Notes: a model not told the origin generated them from the letters alone. Shown: positions 55,879 to 64,000, counted from the stretch's first letter. The stretch is DNA of 64,000 nt from CAVYHJ01 sp963768165 [NCBI: uncultured bacterium] (GCA_963768165.1 CAVYHJ010000006.1:62001-126000), one strand, 5' to 3'. Numbers and translations: made by a program.

Positions 55879-55927
55879 TGTGGATAACATAACTTATTTT
55901 CAATAATTTGTCCACCGCTTATCCACA
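55879..55927. promoter_or_regulatory. Inverted pair of DnaA boxes upstream of pilM and dedA
   Basis: TGTGGATAA (55879-55887) and TTATCCACA (55919-55927) are perfect matches to the bacterial DnaA box in opposite orientation, 31 bases apart. A third near-match TTGTCCACC is at 55908-55916. The intervening sequence is AT-rich. The boxes lie just upstream of the pilM -35 box. Confidence 0.65.
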
Positions 55928-55995
55928 GGATTAACTAAAATACTTTACACTTTGGGGATTAGCCCTTAAACTTACTAGACACTGGAGAAAATAGA

Positions 55996-56589
55996 ATGAA
56001 CTTTGAAATGATTGATAATCTATGGCCTTATGTCCAACATTATGCCTATTATGCGATCTTCTTAGGAGTCATGTTGGAAAATATCGGAATTCCTATACCC
56101 GGAGAAACCATCTTAATAATCGGCGGGGCATTAGCCGGTTTGGGAAAATTAAAATTTCCTTACGTTATTCTCCTGACAATTATCGGAGCTGTTATCGGAG
56201 ACAACATCGGATATTGGATTGGAATAAAGGGGGGACGACAAATTCTTGAAAAGTTTGGTACATATTTTTTCGTCCGGGAAAAGCAATTAAAAAAAGTGGA
56301 TGAGTTTTTCGCCAAATTTGGCGACATTACGGTTTTCTTTGCCCGGTTCATTTCCGGAGTTCGGGTATTCGGAGCTATTTTCGCCGGCGCCGCACGGATG
56401 CCATGGAAGCGGTTTTTAATCTTTAATATGTCTGGTGCTATCGCTTGGGCATTGACCTTCGGTTCTTTGGGTTACCTTTGTGCCCGTTCTATTCATTCCG
56501 TTGGGACTTACATTTTTAGAATAGAAATAACTATTATTGCCGTTTTAATTCTCATTATTCTCATTTTTTGGCACAAAAGATCCGAGTAA
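55996..56589 (+). CDS. DedA family membrane protein
   Basis: The 197-residue protein shows the DedA/SNARE-associated pattern: ENIGIPIPGETILIIGGALAG near residue 26, GDNIGYWIGIKGGRQILEKFG, and FFARFISGVRVFGAIFAGAARM with the conserved arginine. About five membrane or re-entrant segments are predicted. Recent work ties DedA proteins to undecaprenyl phosphate or phospholipid flipping; which applies here is unknown. It is transcribed alone, divergent from pilMNOPQ, with GGAG about 10 bases before the ATG. Confidence 0.92.
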   Translation: MNFEMIDNLWPYVQHYAYYAIFLGVMLENIGIPIPGETILIIGGALAGLGKLKFPYVILLTIIGAVIGDNIGYWIGIKGGRQILEKFGTYFFVREKQLKKVDEFFAKFGDITVFFARFISGVRVFGAIFAGAARMPWKRFLIFNMSGAIAWALTFGSLGYLCARSIHSVGTYIFRIEITIIAVLILIILIFWHKRSE

Positions 56590-56692
56590 CCCATTAAACT
56601 TTCCCACTGGAAATGTTAATATAACCATCTTTATATTATCGCTGTTTCAAAGAAGCCAACTTAGAAAATGCCTTCAAATTCTTTTAACATTT

Positions 56693-56842
56693 GAGACCTC
56701 TGAAAAAGTCCAATTTATGTGGAAAATAATAATTGTGCGAACGTACAATTATTCTAAACACTTGATTTCATTGGAGATAAACTTTCTGCAATTGCAGAAA
56801 GTTTTTTAAAAAGATAGAGAAAGTCACTTTTTCAGTGATCTC
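56693..56842. mobile_element. MITE-like element, copy 3
   Basis: The 150-bp copy is identical in length to the one at 37193-37342 with five substitutions. Terminal repeats are GAGACCTCTGAAAAAGT and the complement of GAGATCACTGAAAAAGT (15 of 17). The flanks are ATTT on both sides (56689-56692 and 56843-56846), a 4-bp duplication different from the AAAT at the other copies. It occupies most of the gap between dedA and the GH16 gene. Confidence 0.9.
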
Positions 56843-56917
56843 ATTTATGATATCAATACTCCATACTTTAGATGTTAGCAAGGGTTACTAATTGGAAGAA
56901 CGAATTTCGCTTATCCT

Positions 56918-58648
56918 TTAGTTTTGTATATCAAACAGTTCCCAATCTTTCTTCCATAACTTATCCATTTGTTTCCAATCATGTACATCCATGGTGCTCG
57001 GAGATGCTTGGTATACCCGGACATAATCAACCAACATTTGTTGCGGAAAATTGGAATTATCCATCGGGTACTGGCCATAATTTGTACCCCATCCGCCAAT
57101 AGCAAGGTTTACCAGGATATAAAAAGGCTCATCAAACGGCCATTGTTGGTAACCTGTATTATTGCTGGTATAGGTTGCATAAAGTGTACTATCCACATAC
57201 CAATAGAGAACACCGGGGTACCATTCCAAAGCATAGACATGAAAGGATGTTTCCACTCCGGGGATAATCAGAGTTTTTGATTGGTTAATAGAAGCATAGT
57301 TATTTACTATTGTACCGCTATGAACCGAGCCATAGGTTGCATCAGGATTCCAACCCACATTTTCCATGATATCGATTTCCCCATTATAAGGCCAACCGGG
57401 ACCATAAGTATCATTTTCTCCCAATAACCAAAATGCCGGCCACATGCCATTCCCGGTGGGCAGTTTGGCACGCATCTCGAATCTTCCATAAGTCCAGTAG
57501 GCTATTCCATAGGTTTTTAAAAATGCCGAAGTATATTGATACCCCATATAAGAAGTATTAAGAGCTGTAATAATCAAGTTCCCGTTATCGACCCAGACAT
57601 TTTCAGGCAGGTTGGTATAATACTCCGTTTCCTGATTCCACCCCAGATATCCGAGGTTATAAGTCCATTTTGATGAATCAGGAGGTCCCGTATAATTAAA
57701 TTCGTCCGACCAGACTAGATTCCAAAATGTTGTATTGGAAATATAGAATGACTCCAATTGTGTTTGGGTGCTTGACAGGCAATCTGAAATTTGTATGGTG
57801 AAATTATAATTCCCGGTAGTGGATGGTATCCCGGAGATGATTCCCATACTGGTAAGAGAAAATCCCGGGGGGAGATTTCCCGATAGAACCGACCAATTAT
57901 ACGGGGAAATTCCGCCATTTGCCTTAAGAGATAAACTATAGGGAATATTTTTTATTCCATTGGGAATGGTCGTGGATGTAATAACCAGCGGAATTGGAGA
58001 TAGATTCGGTCCGAATGTTGCGTTATCCATTTTGAATACAAAACGACCGGTCAGATTACTCAGAACAAACTGGATTCCAATTAGATCCATGGGAGTCCCT
58101 AGAGTTGTATCGTTCCGATAAAATGTAAACTGCTGCCAGGTTGTGGATATATTTCCACCAAACCCATATAGAGGAGGACCTGAACCGGCCGTTGCGCTGT
58201 CATATCCAGGGTTTGCCCATAACCATCCCGCACCTTGTTGAGAAAATAATTGTACCCATAAATAGGGAGGTTGAGCCGTCGTAGTACTGCATGCATATAT
58301 GCTCCAAACAGTATCAGTTCCTAAAACAAATGGTGGACCTTGATAATAAATTAGGGCGGAATCATTAGTCGTGGAAGTTTTATTCACATAAACATATAAA
58401 CAATCTTCACCGGAATATCCACCAGAACCCCAACCCAGGGTAATAGTACCACTGGTAGGATTACCAAATGATCCAACCCAGCCTGTTGTGCTATTGGATT
58501 GTGAAAAATGAGTTGCATAATAACCCAAAGCGGGACATACACTTGATAATAATATCCAGATTAATAATAGAAATGCTTTTCTGTACCAGAAGTTTGGAAA
58601 CAAGATTAAGTCTTTTTTTCTTTTAAATGAAACTGCTAATTTCAACAC
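56918..58648 (-). CDS. Secreted GH16 beta-glucanase-like glycoside hydrolase
   Basis: The catalytic motif NGEIDIMENVG (about residues 421-431) with nucleophile and acid/base glutamates marks family GH16 (lichenases, laminarinases and relatives). Order: signal peptide with a basic start (about 1-42), an N-terminal beta-rich carbohydrate-binding-like region (about 43-215), a putative Ig domain with the SGNLPPGFSLTSMGIISGIP pattern (about 215-300) and the catalytic domain (about 310-555). The start is GTG at 58648 with no strong site; a later start inside the leader is possible. The substrate (beta-1,3 or mixed-linkage glucan) cannot be settled by eye. Confidence 0.88.
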   Translation of the reverse strand: MLKLAVSFKRKKDLILFPNFWYRKAFLLLIWILLSSVCPALGYYATHFSQSNSTTGWVGSFGNPTSGTITLGWGSGGYSGEDCLYVYVNKTSTTNDSALIYYQGPPFVLGTDTVWSIYACSTTTAQPPYLWVQLFSQQGAGWLWANPGYDSATAGSGPPLYGFGGNISTTWQQFTFYRNDTTLGTPMDLIGIQFVLSNLTGRFVFKMDNATFGPNLSPIPLVITSTTIPNGIKNIPYSLSLKANGGISPYNWSVLSGNLPPGFSLTSMGIISGIPSTTGNYNFTIQISDCLSSTQTQLESFYISNTTFWNLVWSDEFNYTGPPDSSKWTYNLGYLGWNQETEYYTNLPENVWVDNGNLIITALNTSYMGYQYTSAFLKTYGIAYWTYGRFEMRAKLPTGNGMWPAFWLLGENDTYGPGWPYNGEIDIMENVGWNPDATYGSVHSGTIVNNYASINQSKTLIIPGVETSFHVYALEWYPGVLYWYVDSTLYATYTSNNTGYQQWPFDEPFYILVNLAIGGWGTNYGQYPMDNSNFPQQMLVDYVRVYQASPSTMDVHDWKQMDKLWKKDWELFDIQN

Positions 58649-58742
58649 AGAATTTCGAGCCTTTTATTTCATCAGATTAAGAGGAAGTCATTAATGACTA
58701 TTAAAATTATAACCCAAAAACCGGGAGTTTACCGTATTTATT

Positions 58743-59210
58743 TTATTCTGACATTTTCTTCTCAATGTCCACGATTTGGGCACGCAGGTCTTCCAGTTTG
58801 GTTTTTACTTTGGGGTCGTTTTTTTCTAATCCCATTTTCACTTCATCCAGTCCCACGACGATAGGCGTCAACTCTTTGCGTAAATCGTCTTTGGCATCTC
58901 CTAACAGCGAATCCAAAGTTTTCTTGGCTTCTTGAATTTCTGTATCCGCCGTGCCAAAATTTTTATCCGCAACTTCAGATTTGGCATCTTCCAATCGCTC
59001 TCTTAACTCCGCCAATCGCAATCGGAGTAAAGCTTTATCCAACTTTTTCGATAATTCCGTTTTTTCTTCAGATAATAAATCCTTAGTTGCCGAAATAGCA
59101 TGAGAAGCAGATAAATCTTTCTCCAGCGGCCCCATTTTCCTTGCACCTGCTATATATCCTACAGAAAAAAATACAATGGCGATGAAAATCGCTCCAAAAA
59201 TTTTGCCCAT
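58743..59210 (-). CDS. Membrane-anchored coiled-coil protein, unknown
   Basis: One N-terminal membrane segment (about 4-22) is followed by about 130 residues of charged helix with heptad character (LSKKLDKALLRLRLAELRERL, then repeated Asp/Lys/Glu stretches). I do not recognise a family; the protein probably forms a helical bundle in the periplasm. It lies 22 bases after the geranylgeranyl-reductase-like gene and may end that transcript. Confidence 0.7.
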   Translation of the reverse strand: MGKIFGAIFIAIVFFSVGYIAGARKMGPLEKDLSASHAISATKDLLSEEKTELSKKLDKALLRLRLAELRERLEDAKSEVADKNFGTADTEIQEAKKTLDSLLGDAKDDLRKELTPIVVGLDEVKMGLEKNDPKVKTKLEDLRAQIVDIEKKMSE

Positions 59211-59232
59211 GATAATCTCCTTAACTATTTAT

Positions 59233-60432
59233 TTAGTCAGTAGATAATAATACACGAAGCCGGTTTGTGCCAAGTAGTAAACGTGATAAAAATGGCTTTC
59301 TTATCAATAATTCCGCTTTTAACTCTCTTGTAAACCTTTGATACGTCTGTGTCCCCGCCAATACCCGGCAGAAATCAGAAAATATTTTCGGAGAGGACTG
59401 AAATAATCGGAAACTTAAAGATGGAAAACTATAAATCAGATTTGCTAATTTTTCAGCAATAGCCAACTCTCTCCCTATTTCCTCATCAATTCGGCGTTGA
59501 TATAAGTTGGCAATAGGGTTATTTGATTCCCTGTTTTGCGAAATCACTTCTCCGGCAATTCTTCCGCTAAATAAAGCATAATAAATTCCCTCTCCCAATA
59601 ACGGGTCTACCAACCCTGCGGCATCACCGGCCAACAAAACCCGACCCTTAGCTACCATACAGTTTTGGGATAAATAACCCGGTACCGGATGAACCCGGAT
59701 GGGTACATGATTCCCTTTCATCTGATGGGCATATCGATTCACAAACGTTCGATACCGGTCAATAGGATTCTTTATTTTATTCACTACCCCGTATACTCCC
59801 ACCGATTGATATAACCCCTTTCCAAAAACCCATCCATATCCGGACGAAACAGAACCCAAATGAAAATAAATCTCATCATGCTCACAATCATCGTTCCGGT
59901 CATTCGGACATGACTCCGTCTCTGCGGCAACATAGAATCTCATTTTAGATTCTTCTTTGAGAATCTGCCGCCGTACTATACCCAAAGCCCCATCCGCTCC
60001 TATCAGGTACTTTGAAGTGTAAGTTTCCTCTTCTGTGATAACCGTAACTTTTTCTGAATCTTGTTCAACCAATTTGATTCTTTCATTCTGTTGAATGACG
60101 GCTCCTTGTTTTTCAGCTTGTTTTACCAGATAATGATCAAAGGTAGGACGCGCGACCATGTATATTAATGGAGTCGCACTGGTAAATTCTAAGGGAGATT
60201 GATTACGATAAGCCAATTTCACTCGGTGAGCTTCAAATTCCACGCAGGATGACCAATCCACTTCTGTTGCCCGAATCCCTTTGGCAGTAATTCCCCCTCC
60301 ACATGGTTTTATTCGTGGAAACTTTGCTTTATCCAACGCCAATACTGATAACCCGGATTTCGCTATAGTATAAGCGGCGGTCGCTCCCGCGGGACCTAAT
60401 CCAGCCACAATCACGTCGTATTGATTTTTCAT
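59233..60432 (-). CDS. Geranylgeranyl reductase family flavoprotein
   Basis: The FAD-binding GLGPAGATAAYTIAKSG at the N-terminus, KPCGGGI (about 42-48) and LLAGDAAGLVDPLLGEGIYYA (about 270-290) place it with geranylgeranyl/isoprenoid reductases. Relatives hydrogenate isoprenoid chains of menaquinone, chlorophyll or lipids. In this context, downstream of mqnA, mqnC and menG, saturation of the menaquinone side chain is the most natural guess. The 399-residue length is typical. It is separated from the thiol oxidoreductase gene by 101 bases with no obvious terminator. Confidence 0.85.
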   Translation of the reverse strand: MKNQYDVIVAGLGPAGATAAYTIAKSGLSVLALDKAKFPRIKPCGGGITAKGIRATEVDWSSCVEFEAHRVKLAYRNQSPLEFTSATPLIYMVARPTFDHYLVKQAEKQGAVIQQNERIKLVEQDSEKVTVITEEETYTSKYLIGADGALGIVRRQILKEESKMRFYVAAETESCPNDRNDDCEHDEIYFHLGSVSSGYGWVFGKGLYQSVGVYGVVNKIKNPIDRYRTFVNRYAHQMKGNHVPIRVHPVPGYLSQNCMVAKGRVLLAGDAAGLVDPLLGEGIYYALFSGRIAGEVISQNRESNNPIANLYQRRIDEEIGRELAIAEKLANLIYSFPSLSFRLFQSSPKIFSDFCRVLAGTQTYQRFTRELKAELLIRKPFLSRLLLGTNRLRVLLSTD

Positions 60433-60533
60433 CCGGGTAATCCCTGTTTATTGCAAAACAACAACCGGGTAGAACATATCATTTATGTCTCGAAGATCTT
60501 ATACGAAGGTATCTCACCGGATATCCAACGGTG

Positions 60534-61085
60534 CTAAATCATATCCTTGCTTGCTTTTTTAGTAGGTGCTAAGAGCTTTTTGATATCATCTTCAAACACT
60601 TTTTTCTCCGTAGTACCAAAATATTTCTTTACGATTTTTCCATTCTGATCAATTAAAAATGTCGTGGGATATCCGCGAATCCCCCCAAATTGATCCTGAA
60701 TTTTATCGTCCATGAGTAAAACCGGATAATTCATTTTCATGTCCTTGTAAAAGGGTTTGACTACCTTCGCTCCATCCTCATCCACGCTGATACCAATAAA
60801 GGTAAATCCCTGTTTTTTATACTTTTTTTGTAACTCGATGAAATCCGGGATTTCTTTTTTGCAAGGAACACACCACGTCGCCCAGAAATCAACAATCACC
60901 ACTTTCCCTTTATAATCCGACAATTTAACATCTTTCCCATCTAAATCTTTTAATTTAAAATTGGGTGCGGGTTTATTATCCGTTGCGGCAATCGCCGGAG
61001 AAATGCCAGCGTCAAAAATCCCACAGTAATAAATGTAACCAATTCCCATTGCCAAGGTTGCAATCTTAATGAAACGTTTCAGCAT
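60534..61085 (-). CDS. TlpA/ResA-type thiol-disulfide oxidoreductase
   Basis: An N-terminal anchor (about 6-22) exports a thioredoxin-fold domain with the redox motif WATWCVPCKKEIP (Cys72 and Cys75) and cis-proline IRGYPTTF. ResA/TlpA proteins reduce apocytochrome c cysteines or scavenge disulfides in the periplasm. At 183 residues it is normal size. An extended -10 sequence stands 50 bases upstream. In contrast to the protein at 14422-15324 its active site is intact. It follows menG by 74 bases. Confidence 0.93.
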   Translation of the reverse strand: MLKRFIKIATLAMGIGYIYYCGIFDAGISPAIAATDNKPAPNFKLKDLDGKDVKLSDYKGKVVIVDFWATWCVPCKKEIPDFIELQKKYKKQGFTFIGISVDEDGAKVVKPFYKDMKMNYPVLLMDDKIQDQFGGIRGYPTTFLIDQNGKIVKKYFGTTEKKVFEDDIKKLLAPTKKASKDMI

Positions 61086-61132
61086 AATAACTCCCTTTCA
61101 TTGATTATTAAATGTACCGAACTTCTCCTATT

Positions 61133-61141
61133 ATTATATCA
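61133..61141 (-). promoter_or_regulatory. Extended -10 element upstream of the thiol oxidoreductase gene
   Basis: TGATATAAT on the minus strand (TATAAT at 61133-61138 with TG one base upstream) without a clear -35. It could give internal transcription of the last three genes of the cluster. Confidence 0.4.
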
Positions 61142-61159
61142 CCAAGAGTCCCTTAAAGA

Positions 61160-61894
61160 TTACTTAATACCGTAAAAAATCGTGGTAATCTCCGCGGTCA
61201 TCGGAACTGCTTTAACGTTTTTCCAACCCGCACTTCTCATAAAACCCAAAACTTCATCGGGAGTAAAAAATTCTGAAATGGTTTTGGCAAGATAACTATA
61301 CGCATCGGGATCCCCCGATAACATCCGGCCCAATAAAGGAAGATAAAAATGCAAATAAGGATAATAAAGCCCTCTTACCAAAATATTCGTCGGTCGGGTT
61401 AATTCCAATGTCAGACTTTTCCCGCCGGGTTTGGTAACACGGTACTTTTCTATAAAGTACTTTTCTGGGCTTACGACATTTCTCAATCCAAACGCGCTGC
61501 TCACGACATCGAATGAATTATCCTCAAACGGCATTTGGGTAACATCCCCCAGTATAAAATTAATCTTTTTTGAACCTAACTGTTTTTGTATTTTGGCCAG
61601 TTCTTGCCGGGCAATTCCAAGCATTTGAGAGGAAAAATCCAATCCGGTTATTTCTTGCGCAAGGCTGAATTTGGCAAAATCAAATACCACTCTGCCAGTC
61701 CCCGTACACAAATCCAAGACTTTACCTCCGGGAGGAACTTCCGCTAACTTGACCAACTTCCTTCGCCATATTTCATCTATATTTAGGCTTGTGAGAGTGT
61801 TCAATAAATCATACGTTTTAGAAATTGAGTCAAACATTCTCTGCACATACTGTGACCGTTCATTGGGATTTTGGGGTATCTGGATTTCTTTCAT
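61160..61894 (-). CDS. menG: Demethylmenaquinone methyltransferase
   Basis: The class I SAM methyltransferase of the UbiE/MenG family performs the last C-methylation of menaquinone. Motif I is LDLCTGTGRVVFDFA (about 61-75), followed by GLDFSSQML and GDVTQMPFEDNSFDVVSSAFGLRNV, the family signature. At 244 residues it is standard. It follows mqnC at 48 bases, with a GGGAGAGGG palindrome in between. Confidence 0.95.
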   Translation of the reverse strand: MKEIQIPQNPNERSQYVQRMFDSISKTYDLLNTLTSLNIDEIWRRKLVKLAEVPPGGKVLDLCTGTGRVVFDFAKFSLAQEITGLDFSSQMLGIARQELAKIQKQLGSKKINFILGDVTQMPFEDNSFDVVSSAFGLRNVVSPEKYFIEKYRVTKPGGKSLTLELTRPTNILVRGLYYPYLHFYLPLLGRMLSGDPDAYSYLAKTISEFFTPDEVLGFMRSAGWKNVKAVPMTAEITTIFYGIK

Positions 61895-61908
61895 AAATGA
61901 ATAATTCT

Positions 61909-61929
61909 CCCTCTCCCACTGGGAGAGGG
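61909..61929. repeat. CCCTCTCCC/GGGAGAGGG palindrome between mqnC and menG
   Basis: A 9-bp perfect stem with a 3-base loop, followed by TAAGGGTGAGGG. This G-rich palindrome type recurs in intergenic DNA of many unrelated bacteria. Only one copy is in this window. Confidence 0.7.
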
Positions 61930-61942
61930 TAAGGGTGAGGGT

Positions 61943-63040
61943 TTAATCAAACGTCCGAATAATATTATATTCCGTGTCCCTTTGCGCCGGGATTTTACCC
62001 GCACCGCGTATCGTATTAATCAAAGTATCTACATTGGAATACGGCGTACCTGTTCCCGTCGCCGTTACGACTTCCTCCTGCATCAATGTCCCGCCCATAT
62101 CATTGCACCCAAACGCTAACGCGACCTGCGCCACTTTCATCCCCTCTGTGACATATCCCGATGTGATATGCGGAAAATTATCCAGGAAAATTCGCGCCAC
62201 CGCCACCGTCTTTAAATATTCTACCCCGCCCGCCACCGGTACATAACTCAATTCCGTCCCGTAGGGTGATAACGTCCATCCAATGAACGCCCGAAACCCT
62301 TTCGTCCGCTCTTGCAGGTCACGGATTCGGCTCATGTGTTCGACTCTCTCGGCCTGTGTTTCCAACATCCCGAATGTCATCGTTGCGGTAGATTGCATTC
62401 CGATACTATGCGCAGTTTCCATGCAATCCAACCATTGTTGCGTCGTGTCTTTTTTGGGTGAAACGATTTTACGAATTCTGTCCACCAACATTTCCGCGGC
62501 GCCGGGAATTGACCGCAAACCCGCTTGTTGCAACTGCAACAACACTTCTCGCAACGGTAACCCCGTCTTATGAACCAAATGGTAAATCTCCGCCACAGAC
62601 AACGAGTGAATATAAATCTGCGGAAATTTCTCATGTATCGAACGGAACAAATCCGTGTAAAAATCCATCCCTAATTTCGGATTTAACCCGCCCTGCAACA
62701 AAACTTCCGTTCCGCCAATCGAAATCAATTCCTCAATCATCTGGTAAATCTCTTCTTTGGACCGCAAATACGTATCGCGTTCATTTGGATGGCGGTAAAA
62801 TGCGCAGAACTTGCAATCCACGTAACACACGTTCGTATAATTCAAATTGCGGTTAATCGCAAATGTGACCACATCTTCCCTACCCTTGTACAACTGTTTC
62901 CGCCGTTCATCCGCCACCTTGCCCAAGGCCAATAAATCCGCTGAAAATAGCCGCACACCCTCTTCCGGCGTCACCCGCTCCCCGTTATACGCCTTCTGCA
63001 AAATATCATCTAGCTCACTTGTCTTAATCGCAATCGCCAT
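61943..63040 (-). CDS. mqnC: Cyclic dehypoxanthinyl futalosine synthase (radical SAM)
   Basis: MqnC cyclises dehypoxanthine futalosine in the futalosine route to menaquinone. The radical SAM cysteines are Cys72, Cys76 and Cys79 in VCYVDCKFC, preceded by NRNLNYTN and followed by FYRHPNE. LLQGGLNPKLGMDFY and FIGWTLSPYGTELS are typical of MqnC rather than MqnE or CofH. It is full length at 365 residues and lies 37 bases after mqnA. Confidence 0.95.
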   Translation of the reverse strand: MAIAIKTSELDDILQKAYNGERVTPEEGVRLFSADLLALGKVADERRKQLYKGREDVVTFAINRNLNYTNVCYVDCKFCAFYRHPNERDTYLRSKEEIYQMIEELISIGGTEVLLQGGLNPKLGMDFYTDLFRSIHEKFPQIYIHSLSVAEIYHLVHKTGLPLREVLLQLQQAGLRSIPGAAEMLVDRIRKIVSPKKDTTQQWLDCMETAHSIGMQSTATMTFGMLETQAERVEHMSRIRDLQERTKGFRAFIGWTLSPYGTELSYVPVAGGVEYLKTVAVARIFLDNFPHITSGYVTEGMKVAQVALAFGCNDMGGTLMQEEVVTATGTGTPYSNVDTLINTIRGAGKIPAQRDTEYNIIRTFD

Positions 63041-63077
63041 GATTTTATATTTTCTTCCTTAATTCAAAATCCAAAAT

Positions 63078-63923
63078 TTATAATTCATAATTACTAATCG
63101 TATTAGTTTGATGACTAAACTCTAACTTCTCGCACGGCGGACACAATCCCAATTTCGCTGCTTTCGAATAATAAAACAAAAGCGCTTCTATTCTCCGTTT
63201 ATCGAATTCATAATTTAGTGTCACAAAATAATCTCTAAAATCAATTCTCCCTGCCAATTCCTTGTACATCTCTAAATTCGCCAATTTCTCAATATTGGCA
63301 ATCCCCAACTGCAAAGAATCATACAGCCTATCGCTCAATTCCACAATTTCATTGGGATAATCCTTCACAAATTTCTTCTGTACCACAAACGTCACGAAAA
63401 TCACCGGATACCCCGAATATTCCCGCCAGAGTTGCCCTATATCGTATACCTTCAATCCAAGTGGCACGTCCATCAACAACGCGTCATCCCCAATAATCAA
63501 CGCCGCCTTATTCGATTCCAACATCTTTTCCAAATCTGGCGCCATTTCGGAATACGTCACCTCTAATTTATACTTTTCCGCCAAAATAATTTTCAGTAAT
63601 GCCTGAGAAGTTGCACTGGTATTTGTCAGTACCACGCGTTTCCCATTCAAGTCTTCGATGTTAACCTTGCTCACCAGCAACACGCTCTTGACCATCCCTT
63701 CGGAATTAAGGCATATATTTGGGATTACATTATACTGATCCTGATGCCGCGCATACTCAATCGCAGACACCGGAGTAATATCCAATTCCCCCCGTGCCAT
63801 CATCCGGTTCAATTCCACAGGAACCCCGGACACCAACTCCGCGTTCAACGCAGTCATCCCAATATCAAACCCATAATATACGGGTGCGCAATTCAAATAC
63901 GTCAATCTGCCAATCTTCGCCAT
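63078..63923 (-). CDS. mqnA: Chorismate dehydratase MqnA
   Basis: MqnA makes 3-[(1-carboxyvinyl)oxy]benzoate from chorismate, the entry to the futalosine pathway. The periplasmic-binding-like fold is recognisable from IGRLTYLNCAPVYYG and GELDITPVSAIEYARH, with VLTNTSATSQALLKI in the middle. The 281-residue length is normal. The ATG directly follows the stop of the upstream partial gene (TAAATG), so they are probably one transcript. mqnB, mqnD and mqnE are not in the window. Confidence 0.93.
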   Translation of the reverse strand: MAKIGRLTYLNCAPVYYGFDIGMTALNAELVSGVPVELNRMMARGELDITPVSAIEYARHQDQYNVIPNICLNSEGMVKSVLLVSKVNIEDLNGKRVVLTNTSATSQALLKIILAEKYKLEVTYSEMAPDLEKMLESNKAALIIGDDALLMDVPLGLKVYDIGQLWREYSGYPVIFVTFVVQKKFVKDYPNEIVELSDRLYDSLQLGIANIEKLANLEMYKELAGRIDFRDYFVTLNYEFDKRRIEALLFYYSKAAKLGLCPPCEKLEFSHQTNTISNYEL

Positions 63924-64000
63924 TTAACTTCTCTCTTCATTTTCCCAGAAACTTTTTAAGTCCCGTTTTCCATGTACAAATCCTAATATAACAATTCGTG
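63924..64000 (-). CDS. C-terminal end of an unidentified upstream gene (partial)
   Basis: On the minus strand an open frame runs from the window edge to a TAA at 63924-63926, immediately before the mqnA ATG. The 24 visible residues include ILGFVHGKRDLKSFWENEE. The tight TAAATG spacing and GAGAGAAG ribosome-site-like sequence for mqnA within it support a real gene. Too little is visible to name it. Confidence 0.6.
   Translation of the reverse strand, partial: RIVILGFVHGKRDLKSFWENEERS

Overview
The window is about 40% G+C by eye and comes from a diderm (two-membrane) bacterium. Evidence for this is a complete pilMNOPQ type IV pilus operon with an outer-membrane secretin, two lipoproteins with lipoboxes, and several periplasmic proteins. 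Housekeeping order (phoH-pgpH-ybeY-DUF502-era and smc-ftsY), a leucine T-box leader, futalosine-type menaquinone genes and a pyrophosphate-type phosphofructokinase together suggest an anaerobic or facultative member of a poorly cultured lineage. I cannot assign a phylum from the sequence. Repeats and MITE-like elements are frequent between genes. I found no tRNA, rRNA or CRISPR array.

Layout. 1-6.5 kb (+): rarA, then a MoxR / DUF58 / transglutaminase-membrane-protein module and a MarC protein. 6.4-8.0 kb (-): a histone-deacetylase-fold deacetylase and dCTP deaminase. 8.2-11.3 kb: a substrate-binding lipoprotein and a large multi-pass membrane protein. 11.4-14.3 kb (-): glycolytic operon gap-tpiA-pfk with its own promoter and terminator. 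14.4-18.5 kb (-): a cysteine-less TlpA-like protein downstream of a cluster of three prepilins and a PilX-like protein. 18.8-21.9 kb (-): FAD oxidoreductase, rhomboid protease, orphan histidine kinase. 22-26 kb (-): leuA-leuC-leuD behind a consensus promoter and a T-box riboswitch. 26-26.8 kb: gene-free repeat island. 26.8-35.4 kb (+): small conserved protein, TPR protein, smc, ftsY, a putative glycosidase-like protein and a PfkB kinase. 35.5-37.4 kb: an IS1380-family insertion sequence sitting between two MITE-like elements. 37.4-43 kb (-): phoH-pgpH-ybeY-DUF502-era-small membrane protein. 43.4-46.4 kb (+): a TPR protein with a primase-type zinc finger. 46.4-50.9 kb: second multi-pass membrane protein, amino-acid-binding lipoprotein, RlmI-type methyltransferase, rsfS. 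51-55.8 kb (-): pilMNOPQ. 56-58.6 kb: DedA protein, third MITE copy, GH16 glucanase. 58.7-64 kb (-): coiled-coil protein, geranylgeranyl-reductase-like flavoprotein, thiol-disulfide oxidoreductase, menG, mqnC, mqnA and the tail of an unidentified gene.

Functionally, the leucine operon is probably controlled by uncharged tRNA-Leu; the glycolytic operon lacks pgk but carries PPi-type specificity residues in its phosphofructokinase; two separated loci (15-18 kb and 51-56 kb) supply minor pilins and the pilus alignment/secretin complex; and the right end supplies menaquinone synthesis.

The observations most worth a second look are the 150-bp MITE family with AAAT/ATTT target duplications and the IS nested in the same target, the zinc-finger/TPR fusion, Ser-for-Cys and Gln-for-His replacements in the active sites of a TlpA-like and a PgpH-like protein, rsfS with no conventional start codon, and a pair of perfect DnaA boxes upstream of pilM.
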